Positions 10,758-19,773 of a stretch of DNA of 23,500 nucleotides are shown here, one piece after another. Within the stretch, counting starts at the first letter, position 1. Every line of letters starts with the position of its first letter. Position numbers and translations under genes: made by a program. The stretch is from Elysia marginata (Eukaryota > Mollusca > Gastropoda > Plakobranchidae): assembly GCA_019649035.1 (NCBI GenBank), contig BMAT01002519.1:61819-85318 (forward strand). The letters run 5' to 3'. The notes under the pieces are model-generated. The model made no database searches, was not told where the DNA came from, and worked only from the letters and a program-made list of their open reading frames with translations.

Positions 10758-10941
10758 TACAGTGGAATCCTGTTAACGCACACCCCTCTGGCCCCAAATA
10801 AAAAGTTTGTCTTATCCAAAATTTAATTTAGCAGTGAAGTTACATTATGAAGAGAAAACAAAGGAAAGGAACCAAAAATCTAGCTTATCTTCACTGAAAG
10901 TTAATCTTGAACAGGGTTTATCTTAAGCGGACTCCACTTTA
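10758..10941. mobile_element. 184-bp MITE-like DNA element with TA flanks
   Basis: The left end reads TACAGTGGAATCCTGTTAA. The right end, reverse-complemented, reads TAAAGTGGAGTCCGCTTAA. These ends match at 15 of 19 positions and both begin with TA, as expected for TA target duplication. The CAGTGGAATCCnGTTAA start resembles pogo/Tigger-like (Tc1-mariner superfamily) terminal repeats (recalled). There is no transposase frame, so it would be non-autonomous. Inside, CTTATCC near the left end and TTATCTTAAG near the right continue the weak symmetry. Confidence 0.7.
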
Positions 10942-12640
10942 TTTAAAATATTACATGTGACTATCATGAGGCTATGACATAAGGTTGTTGATCTGTGGTT
11001 TGTGATGATGGACAAAAATACTTTTAAAAAGAATTTTATACAAAGAACAATGATACAATGTCATATTGATTTAGTCCTATGTAGATTTGCTAAAGCTTTA
11101 AATTTAAATGCATTGACCAAACAATATAGAAATGTTCACTCTCAAAACTTGTTGGTTGTACCATAAATGACAGATCTGCAGTTATGATTTTCTTTTAACT
11201 CTTTAAACCTGAGTGATATCATTTTAGATAAAAATTTACAACAATATACAATCATGTGGCTTGACATTGATCCAAGGATAAGCCATTTCAAAGCCGTCTA
11301 ATTTTCTTTGCTATTCCTTAAAATACTTTGTCCTTCATCAAAAACAACGGAATCACGACCTTCTGTCACGGCCTCATTAGGAAAGGCTCACTTTTTTGAA
11401 ACTCAGGACAGGAAATTCTCTGGCGAGGGACAAAATGTTTAGTTAACTTCAACAGGATAAGCAAAGCTCCAGTTTGAAACTGCTGGTTGTGTAGCAACCC
11501 TACAAAATACAGTACACAGGGATCAAAGTTTTCCGATTTTTTCAGGAATTCCGATTTTTTTAGCAGTAACCTTTAGCCAAAAAAGCAGGAAATTTGAAAA
11601 TAGTTAAGACTCGACTATTAAAGAAAATCATCCAAACTTGAGACTTAAAGAAAATCCAACATTTCTTCTGGGTTGTAAAGCTGTACAGACCCTAGTGCAG
11701 AGTTGAAATCTACCTTTTTTTCATTGATATATCAAAGATTCTATAAGGGCAGCTATTGGCTATCAGTGCCAGGTAAAGAACTTTATATAGAGGTGTTTAA
11801 ATTTTCCTACTTTTTGTGCGTAAGGCACTTGCATCTCTGATTACATTAAATATTGTTTAAAAACTGAATTGTCTCAAAACTAGTTCGAATGTGTCGGATG
11901 TCGCAAATTTCAAATTACAAGGTGTTGATGGTGAGAACAAAACATTTTTTTTCTGAGCTTCCAAATTCCAGTATTAAAAGTTTTGGAAATAATCAAAAAA
12001 ATTTTGACAGTTACAAAATACTTTTTTGGTTTAAATAATAGAACGAGAGGGATAAATCTATTTTTTAAGAATTTCTTTTTGATATCCGACTCATTAACAC
12101 TGGTTGTAAGACAATGTTCTACTGGTATATGAAAAAATGCATCGCAGAAAATGTCTTTGAAAGGCCTTTTTGAACACAGCAAAAATGTTATTAATTATGG
12201 TACATGTGTCCTCAGTCTGATCTGAGTCATGCGTTTTTCGGTGGGGTGGAGAAAAAAGTTTTCAAGATTTCCCACCACATAAATTCATAGCAAGTAATGC
12301 ACATGGTATTATAATTTTCACCCATTGTTTCAATAGTTTTAAAATTGTATAATTTTTACATCCCAACACAATCTTTTGATTTCTTCAAGAGAAAAAACAG
12401 TTGTTCATCAAATTTTACCACTGTGGAAAAAAAAGCGCATTTTCTGGAATTTTACTTATTGAACAGTTGTGTACATCTAAATTTATTAAGAGAGAGACTT
12501 TTACTGTCACTCAATCGGCGTGCAATGATGTATGTCTGGCAACCGGTGCTAATGGGTGGGTGTATCATTTCTCACGTTTCAAGGCGTTGCTTTTTTTAAC
12601 AACACATTTACCTGAGCTTCCTGGCGTTAAAAACATTCAT
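10942..12640. other. Intergenic, no supported feature
   Basis: AT-rich sequence with homopolymers. The open frames at 11910-12182 (-) and 12345-12673 (+) show no protein character, recognisable motif or splice support. A small tandem TTCCGATTTTTT pair lies near 11530-11565. Confidence 0.6.
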
Positions 12641-12654
12641 GATATTATGAGAAT

Positions 12655-12790
12655 TTTTGTGGCAAGATATTAAAATTTTTATTGTTTAAAAAAATAGAGA
12701 AAAAGAAGAAAAAATAGGCTCTTATTTGTGGAAAGATATTAACATTTTTATTGATTGAAAAAAAAATTTTAAAAAAAGAAGAAAAGAATT
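12655..12790. repeat. About 69-bp tandem duplication, A-rich
   Basis: Two diverged adjacent copies share TTTGTGGMAAGATATTAAMA, then TTTTTATTG and an A/G-rich tract with AAAGAAGAAAA. The copies begin near 12655 and near 12724. The tail of the second carries indels in A and T runs. Confidence 0.75.
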
Positions 12791-12849
12791 TTTTTTCAAA
12801 ATAAAAGGCATTTTCTCATAATAGGATTTGACTCCTGTCACGAGACATA

Positions 12850-13633
12850 TGTTATGAGAACACATATTTAGCTACTAAAATTAAATCTACACCTATGTTA
12901 TGAGTACNNNNNNNNNNNNNNNNNNNNNNNNNNNNNNNNNNNNNNNNNNNNNNNNNNNNNNNNNNNNNNNNNNNNNNNNNNNNNNNNNNNNNNNNNNNNN
13001 NNNNNNNNNNNNNAACACTACACCTATGTTATGAGTACACATATTTAGCTACTAAGATTAATTCTACACCTATGTTATGAGTACACATATTTAGCTACTA
13101 AGATTAACACTACACCTATGTTATGAATACACATATTTAGCTACTAAGATTAACACTACACCTATGTTATGAGTACACATATTTAGCTACTAAAATTAAA
13201 TCTACACCTATGTTATGAGTACACATATTTAGCTACTAAGATTAACACAACACCTATGTTTTGAGTACACATAGTTAGCTACTAAGATTAACTCTACACC
13301 TAAGTTATGAGTACACATATTTAGCTACTAAAATTAATTCTACACCTATGTTATGAGTACACATATTTAGCTACTAAAATCAACTCTACTGTCTACACCT
13401 ATGTTATGAGTACACATATTTAGCTACTAAAATTAACTCTACACCTATGTTATGAGTACACATATTTAGCCACTAAGATTAACTCTTTACCTATGTTGTG
13501 AGTACACATATTTAGCTACTAAGATTAACTCTACACCTATTTTATGAGTACACATATTTAGCTACTAAGATTAACTCTACACCTATTTTATGAGTACACT
13601 ATATTTAGCTACTAAAATTAACTCTACACCTAC
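12850..13633. repeat. 46-bp minisatellite spanning an assembly gap
   Basis: The unit begins TACACCTATGTTATGAGTAC, continues ACATATTTAGCTACTAAGAT and ends TAACTC (46 bp). I count 13 full copies after the gap (from about 13018) plus about 1.5 before it. Variants include AAATC or AACAC at the junction, a TACTGTC insertion near 13388-13394, GTTTTGAG and CACTATAT. The array ends at TACACCTACGCGC. The unit contains TTAGCTACTAA next to GTACACATAT, giving weak internal dyad symmetry. Copy number is unresolved because the gap lies inside. Confidence 0.97.
12908..13013. other. Assembly gap (106 N)
   Basis: A run of 106 undetermined bases lies within the 46-bp minisatellite. Both edges are in repeat sequence, so the gap length is probably an estimate or placeholder and the array is likely collapsed. 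Confidence 0.99.
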
Positions 13634-13716
13634 GCGCTTGAGGCTAAAAAAAAGAACATTGAAAGATAACTGACCATGAGTAGCAAATATAAGGTTAAGT
13701 TTATGTGAAAAAGGAC

Positions 13717-13803
13717 AAAAAAAATGCTTGCCTTTAGTAGGATTTGAACTCTTGCCTCAAAGTCAAAGTTGGACTTCCTTTGACACCCACTGCTGCGCCA
13801 GTC
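13717..13803 (-). repeat. tRNA-like Pol III relic (SINE head or tRNA pseudogene)
   Basis: On the minus strand, GACTGGCGCAGCAGTGGG (13786-13803) fits a box A. GAGTTCAAATCC (about 13739-13750) fits a box B. Between them is a perfect 7-bp anticodon-arm-like stem, GTCAAAG paired with CTTTGAC, with a 9-nt loop. The T-stem is not paired, so it is unlikely to be a working tRNA. Minus-strand sequence ends in T8 (complement of 13717-13724), a Pol III terminator. No long SINE body was recognised. Confidence 0.5.
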
Positions 13804-15639
13804 AAAAAAATATTGCTTTTCATAAGTCGCACTTCGCTCTAAATCTAATGTAGAATAAAGAAGGTCTTTACAATAATCCACTATTAGTATTACTATTTAA
13901 GACTAAAGATTTGTGAATTAATTATTACAATGAAAGGGGAGATCCTGGTCGAAAAGAAAAGCAATCAAACAATACAACTGCAAACCAACACAAAGCCGAA
14001 ATAAATACAATGAAAAAGCGACAACAGATGGCTTAAAATACGTCTCGAAATACTGCTAAAAGGAGCCATTGTGGAATCAGTCAGATTAGATAAAATTAGA
14101 TAAACCTTAATTAATTTCCATGAGGAAGTACATAATATAAAACTGTATAAATGCGCATACATTTTGAATAATATATAAAGTGTATAATTACTTGCCACAA
14201 AGTATCTTATTATCGGAGCAAAAAAAAAAAAAAAGAAGAAAAACAAACAAAATATTTTTTATAACAATATAACTATACTTAAACATAGGGTGTAAATACA
14301 TCGTATATATGTATCATGAAACATAAGGTTTAAACATGAGGTGTAAATAATATGGTCGTACGGTACATTTGAATATAGGGTTTTAATATATGATCGAATT
14401 CGAATACATTTTTACATTTGAAAAAAAAAGTCTTGCTTTCTTAATGAATCTAAGCAAATAACACTAACAGATTGAAACGAATTAGCTATGTCATTGGCGG
14501 TAAAGAAAAGCAAGCTTAAACTTCCAAATGAGATTGACAGAAAATGCTTTCCTCCATTGCAATTGGAATTGCCGGTTTAAAGCCAATGTAATTTCTAAAC
14601 CCAGCGCTTTGTCAACCAAGGGAAAGTAGCTTTTAGTACCGGTACGTTTTGTCGCTTCGCTAATGCTCACTAGTAAATGTGTACCAAGGACACATATCCG
14701 AGTGACATGCTAAGTTGAAAGTGGGAGGTTTGTTCGATCGTGTTGAGTGCGGATCCACGAGTAGGCCTGCTTGTGGTAATCAGTATCTTGTTCACCAAAT
14801 CATCTCAAACAAGTAAAAAAAAAAACTAATAAAACGAAATAATTATACGACAGGTTGAAAAAAAGGAGATCGGTTTGAAGAGTGAGGATAATTATAGCCG
14901 GGGGCTAAAGGTTGTTATTAAATATGCGATAACAATACACGTAAATAGCGCGTAAAATCTATTATTGACTCCAATGAAACGTTCAAGATTACTTCATGGC
15001 TTCATTTCACAACTCAAACGTAAAAACAGACACCTCAGGACGCGCAGAGTAAGTAAAAAATAAAGCGCTGCTGAAGTAATAAATTCTAGTCAATCCTCTA
15101 GCTGAAAAAAAGAAAAGAAACAGAACCCCAGAGTAGAACAAAAAAATTGCAGAAATGAGAGATGTTAAAACAGCACAGCAAAACTTGACAAGAGACTTGC
15201 AAAAGATTTTATTCAAGCACTCAAAAACACGAGAATCTCAATGTAAATGTGCAAGAGCAATTTGCCATCCCAAGCCTGGGAAACCGAAAGGTCCACCCAA
15301 AACGATAAGGCATTCAGTCTTTTTAAAGTCTCATTGTAGACTTAAAACCAGAAATGAACCAAAGCAAACGTGTACTCGCGTTTGTTTATAAGGGATAGGA
15401 GCGACACCACATCAAAGTTATACAGATTGTGATAGTTATTGTCGTGCTTTACATAGGCAACATAAAAACTCAAAATTATGGTCTGTATTATTCAGAGCTG
15501 AAAACCATTTACTAGGGCAGGATGATAGAGTATTTATGTGATTTGCAGTAGACGTTCAACGACAGAAGAATAGAGAAGCGATATGGAGGGCTACACCCTT
15601 CAACGGATGAACTAAGCCAACGGCGATCTAAAAGGATAT
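13804..15639. other. Intergenic, no supported feature
   Basis: A-rich sequence on the + strand. Open frames at 13965-14246 (-), 15007-15216 (-) and 15155-15391 (+) have low-complexity translations without motifs. I see no RNA gene or repeat I can define. Confidence 0.55.
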
Positions 15640-15848
15640 TATTTTACGATGCTACATCACAACCTGTAACTTGCATTGTATTCGCCCGACTGCATTATCT
15701 CTAGCCTCACCGCCAGCTAGTTTCTAGTCACGCCTGGAACAAAACACACCTCCCACAATTTTATTCTTCGCCTTTGTGCTATGACCTAGATCTATAACCT
15801 CGTATCGCGCCTTCTCGTAAAAACCCGGCGTGACATCATCGTGACAAA
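15640..15848 (+). promoter_or_regulatory. Putative promoter region of the second gene
   Basis: This stretch is richer in GC and CpG than its surroundings (for example CGTATCGCGCC, ACCCGGCGTGACATCATCG). It directly precedes an ATG-containing segment that ends in a good splice donor. Two TGAC-type half sites (TGACATCA and CGTGACA) lie at about 15831-15845. No convincing TATA box is visible. The call rests on position and composition only. Confidence 0.4.
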
Positions 15849-15923
15849 ATGAATCTAAACAGGTGACTGAAACAATGTCAACAACAACACAAGGGGATGT
15901 GTACCTTCATGGGAGTGGATCAC
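15840..15923 (+). other. Putative first exon (5' leader with two short upstream ORFs)
   Basis: Its 3' end is TCAC|GTAAGC (donor GT at 15924-15925). It contains ATG at 15849, a 5-codon ORF ending TGA at 15866, and ATG at 15875 in good context (AACAATG), which opens MSTTTQGDVYLHGSGS. If spliced to the acceptor at 19533, the second frame reads Q-L-K-I-L-stop (TAA 19548-19550), so it would be a 21-codon upstream ORF. Unspliced it stops after RKL. Alternatively it could be the coding start of an isoform using another acceptor. The transcription start is unknown and the left boundary is arbitrary. Confidence 0.4.
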
Positions 15924-15932
15924 GTAAGCTAT

Positions 15933-16020
15933 AAATCTAGATCTAGGTTTAAATTCTATAGACCTATTGATATAGACCATAAACCTATTGACTATAGGGG
16001 TAGGTTCTAGATCTAAATTT
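15933..16020. repeat. CTAG-rich inverted repeat
   Basis: The left arm AAATCTAGATCTAGGTTTA (15933-15951) is matched by the right arm TAGGTTCTAGATCTAAATTT (16001-16020) read in reverse complement, with a few mismatches. The loop holds a direct repeat of TATAGACC and CCTATTGA. TCTAGA, AGATCT and CTAG remain over-represented to about 16145. It sits about 10 bp inside the putative first intron. Confidence 0.75.
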
Positions 16021-16249
16021 CTCAGATGTCAAAATAGAATCTAATGTAGAATAGATAAAGAGATGTAATCTACTTGTGCCGTGTGTTCTGGATTAAAATG
16101 CCCACACTGACTAGAGTCTAGACAGCCAAAACTTAGTTCTAGAAGTGGAAAACGCGATCGTAACTTACTCTCCTAGCCTAATGACCAAGTTGTTGTTTTC
16201 ATTTGATCCAGAGCATGACAAGAAAATTACCAAGTGTAAAACCTGGCTC

Positions 16250-16560
16250 TCTTACACTGTAACTGCGGTCCCTAGAGACCTTGTCAAGTCGATAGAAATA
16301 TATTTATCGACTTCTCTACCTAGGCCTACATATCTTCAGAAAGTGGGATTTAGAATCATTAAGCTGTTAAAATTTACAATCAATATTGCACCAAATCCTA
16401 GAATTGGCCAGCTGGTGTTAAAAATGGGCTGACATCCCCTTCATTTCGTCAGTCCTGTCAGTGTCAGCGGGCCAACGCCAGGATTATCCCCGATATTGAT
16501 ATATTTTGATTGACCTGGCATAGTGGCAAAGTCTCTTGGGACCGCAGTTGTTCAAGAGTG
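16250..16560. repeat. Fold-back repeat unit 1 (copies A+ and B-)
   Basis: The left half (16250-16450) runs AACTGCGGTCCCTAGAGACC, TCGATAGAAAT, TCAATATT, AATCCTAGAATTGGCCAGCTGG, then CTGACATCCCC. The right half, read in reverse complement from 16560, gives CTCTTGAACAACTGCGGTCC, CAAGAGACTTTG, TCAATATC, AATCCTGGCGTTGGCCCGCTG and CTGACGAAATG. The same blocks thus occur in the same order on opposite strands around a centre near 16450. The left half also carries a perfect hairpin, AAGTCGATA (16286-16294) with TATCGACTT (16305-16313). A chance open frame (16145-16432) overlaps and is not a gene. Confidence 0.8.
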
Positions 16561-16632
16561 TGTCGACATTCCTTTTGTTGCACTGTAAAAATCTCTATAT
16601 TTGGACAGGACAGCTAATCAAACGGATTTTAG

Positions 16633-17046
16633 TACTCTTCGTGATTAGTTGCGGTCCCTCAAGACTGCCATTTCGATAGAAATTATGGGATAATTCTGGC
16701 ATTGGCCCACTGGCGAGACTGACAAAATGGAGGAAATGGCAACCCATGATTTTTATCACCAGCGGGCCAATGCCAGGATAAAGCCGAAATTCTATAAAAT
16801 AATATGGACTGCTTTAATAAAAGTCAGATCGAGACCAGTGGTGATATTAGTCAAGAAGACATTTTTGTTCAATATTATATCTTTGCACTTTGGCCTATTA
16901 TTTATGATAATGAACACTTGAAAGCAAGCTAGATCTATATATTATTTGATTGAAAGTTTGATAATTCTATCTGACCTGTTAAAGCTGAATGGATAAATTT
17001 CTATCAAACTGACAAAGTCTTGAGGGACTGCAATTGTCCAAGAGTG
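16633..17046. repeat. Fold-back repeat unit 2 (copies C+ and D-)
   Basis: The left half (16633-16745) reads TTGCGGTCCCTCAAGACTGC, TTTCGATAGAAATTATGGGA, ATTCTGGCATTGGCCCACTG, CTGACAAAATGGAGG. The right half in reverse complement gives CTCTTGGACAATTGCAGTCC, CTCAAGACTTTGTCAG, TTGATAGAAATTTATCC, then TATCCTGGCATTGGCCCGCTG. About 200 bp of unrelated-looking sequence (roughly 16790-16985) interrupts the right half. The centre is near 16740. Its blocks are homologous to unit 1, making a tandem pair of inverted repeats. Confidence 0.8.
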
Positions 17047-19533
17047 CCAGGATTTCCATCTGTAGGTGTCTTTAGATTGGCTTGCGACCAGTGCAAATGA
17101 GTTGCAAATTTCACAATTCGAGGCTTTTGTATTTTGAACAATTACATTTACAATGCATTTGTCTCAGCTTTAAAATGTAAAAAATTGGGTGAAAGTGTGT
17201 TTTAGGTGAATAGAATTAGATTTATTTGCCTTCTGTGCTTGTCGAACCGATTCTGAAAAAAAAGGCTTAGAATTCTATCAAACAATAATAATAGATGGCC
17301 TTATCTATGTTACGTTTAGTTCTTGTGGACACAAAATGTTTTTTTAATTATATATGAAAAAAGTTGCGCTGATGAGAAGTCAGAGTTCTAAGAACGCTTT
17401 GCCAATACAAAATTTCATTATTGATATTATAATAGTATTGTTACATGTAATTGGTTCAGCAGTTTTTTTATTTTTAATGATTACTACCCATTAGGCCTAG
17501 GGTAGTACTAATACTGTAATAGGCAAGTAATTTATTCATCCTGAGTAATCTGTAAAGTACACTTTTACTGAAAATTGCAATAAAATCATCAAAACTTTGT
17601 GGAAAGATATTGAAAAAATAAAAAGAGGATTAATTAAATCTAAATCTTGGCCTTCTTTTAAAATTAAAAGGCTTTTTCTAGTGACTAAGACTTTACTTGC
17701 TGGGTAGAGTGAAATGTTTAATCTAAGGTACCACCCATGTGCCCCTGAACAAAATCCCTTCTTTCCGAGTGCCAAAACTACTAATACTAGATCTCGATCT
17801 TTTCATCACAAACTAGATCCAGAGAAATGTGTATATAATTGGAAGAAATCAACAGAGAGATAGATGGGTTATTCCACCAAAAAAATAGGAATTCATTTCA
17901 TGTCACAGTCACTCACATCTTGGCCTTGTTAACTTTAACGGCATCTGAAATTGTGAGAAGTCCAGTCCAATGATGGCATCTAGGCCCAATAATTTTTTCT
18001 GATATAAGAATTGTGAATTGAAGTATTTCAAATACAAGCTTATACTGGGAATAAATTCCTGACTTGACGCTGTCACTTGTCAATAGTCAACATAATTCCC
18101 TTTTAAACCATTCTTTGTACATAATTGTAGCATCATATTTACATGACTTAGTTTATTTTGTATTGAGTCATTAAGGACAATAGCTTTCCATCAATCTATT
18201 CATGTGCAGTTGAGTATAAAAAGTTCAAATCTGGGTTCCAATTATAAACAAATTATGGATTTTATATTTTCTTGTAATATAGTTCAGTTTTTGAATAACT
18301 TGAAATTGAAAATTTGTTCCTGTGAGGTTTGAAAAGTCTGAAGGAGACTGCATGTTTTTTTGCTTTGCTCTGGCATCTTAATTTTCAAATCCACGCATAC
18401 TGTCTGCCTATTTGTCATTTATGGAGTTTGTTGTTATTATAATAATTGTCCTTTTTTCTTTTTTAATCAAACTGTACCCTAAAAAAATTTCACCCTCAAC
18501 TTCTTTTTAAGGAGAGCATGTATGTTTGCTCAGAATCATAGAGAAAAGAGGAGGAGGAGGAGGAAGAGGATGAAAAGAAGAAAAACCTGTGGTGAGAAAT
18601 TTGTAAAGAAGAAGAAAAAGAGGAGATAAAGACTTCAGAGTAGGAAGACCAAGGAGAAGGTGCAAAACATTTTTGAAACAGCGATAGAATTTGGTTCTGA
18701 TTGATTATGAAAAGAAATACTTGTACAATGTTGTAAGAATGGGAGGACCGAGGTGAAGGAAAAGAAAAGTCGAGGCACAATAGGGCGTATATTATCAGGG
18801 TTTGCTTGATTGACATTCACCTATAGACATACACTCCTTGCCCAGTGTCTCTTTCATTCTCTTGCTCTCTCTCTCTCTTTTCCCGTGCTCAGATCTGTCC
18901 CATTTATGTTATGAAATTAAATATGAAAACAGTGTCACAGAGAGAGAAAAAGGCCAGTCAATCTAGGATCAAGTTTAGATTCATACAAAATGAGTTTCAA
19001 GTGCCTTCTAAATCACTTAATGATTAATCTGTTGAGAGATATCATTCGTGTAAAAATGTTCGCTTGGTTAGACTTTTTTTTTTTTTTGAGGAAAGGGATT
19101 TGGAGCAAAACAATCTTACCTAAGAGTGATAACTATTCAGATTTGCAGTGACTGAGTGGGTTGGGTCAGGGGGAGAAATAGACCTACAGGAACAAGTAGT
19201 GGTTTGTGTTCGGGAAGTCGGAGTGGGAAGAGGTCTGGAAATCTGTGTAGGGCTCTTTGATCTCGTCTTGACCTTTATTTTGTAGGATAGAGTATCCATA
19301 GATGAGTTTTGTTAACAAAACTTGACAGTCTTGGGGTCTCGGCACATGAATTAAGTTAATGTTATAATGAAAAGGAAGATCATTGACCACTTACAATTTT
19401 TTTAGGTAAGGTGTTGTTTTGGACTTCAGAATCAAACAACTGTTAGTTATCTGCACAATTGTACAAATAACTAAAACGGTTATTATAATAATTGCATGGC
19501 TCTATTGATATTCTTGTTTTTCTTTTCCCACAG
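17047..19533 (+). other. Remainder of putative intron 1 of the second gene
   Basis: AT-rich, with no supported exon. Purine-rich GAG/GAA runs lie at 18549-18630, complemented by spurious serine-rich minus-strand frames (18496-18820), and a CT-rich run near 18850-18885. It ends in TTCTTTTCCCACAG (AG at 19532-19533), a strong acceptor. Confidence 0.5.
18549..18630. repeat. Purine-rich GAG/GAA low-complexity tract
   Basis: It begins with a (GAG)n/(GGA)n run, GAGGAGGAGGAGGAAGAGGA, continues as GAA-rich sequence and recurs near 18607-18627. It is a simple-sequence tract, not coding. Confidence 0.8.
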
Positions 19534-19620
19534 AGTTGAAAATATTATAAATTAGGAAATGGAAATCAATGGGTTTAGGATTTTAGCCAAGGAAAGATAA
19601 CTGAAGACATGTGACATGTG
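19534..19620 (+). other. 5' leader part of exon 2 of the second gene
   Basis: This lies between the acceptor at 19533 and the chosen ATG at 19621. It contains ATG at 19559, opening a 13-residue ORF that stops at TAA (19601-19603), and ATG-TGA at 19616. An in-frame TGA at 19612 precedes the main ATG, so the main frame cannot extend upstream within this exon. Confidence 0.45.
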
Positions 19621-19773
19621 ATGGATGGAGAACCAGGAGACACTAAAGATGAGGTCCGAGCAGAGACGGAGCCAAGACAAAGTGAGGTTGTGGGAGGCAT
19701 GGCGCAGGAGGAGAGGAAAGCTCAGCTCTCTGTAGCGCAGTATCTTAGCAGCATCGGATCGTTGGCAAAGCTG
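19621..19773 (+). CDS. TPR-like protein, first coding exon
   Basis: It encodes 51 residues from ATG 19621 (context GTGATGG): an acidic lead (MDGEPGDTKDEV), then MAQEERKAQLSVAQYLSSIG and SLAKL. The donor is CTG|GTAAAA at 19774, phase 0. A second ATG at codon 27 (19699, GGCATGG) also has good context and starts just before the helical part; either could be used. The frame joins without disruption to 21356 as SLAKL-KQPQKAL, which reads naturally as a continuing amphipathic helix. I do not recognise the protein. Confidence 0.65.

Noticed and set aside
12860..13633. CRISPR array
   Set aside because: The repeats are directly contiguous with no unique spacers, and the genome is eukaryotic. It is a minisatellite.
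15155..15391. Basic Cys-containing 78-residue frame (MRDVKTAQQNLTRD...)
   Set aside because: No domain, splice site or flanking exon was found, and Cys spacing matches no zinc finger I know. Likely chance.
15875..15934. Coding start MSTTTQGDVYLHGSGS as the N-terminus of the TPR protein
   Set aside because: Joined to the strong acceptor at 19533 it meets a stop within five codons. An alternative acceptor inside 19621-19680 would lack a pyrimidine tract. Kept only as an upstream ORF.
16145..16432. 95-residue open frame on the + strand
   Set aside because: It coincides with copy A of the fold-back repeat, including a palindrome, and has no splice or motif support.
18496..18820. Minus-strand serine-rich frames
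   Set aside because: They are the complement of a GAG/GAA purine tract with no codon structure or start context.
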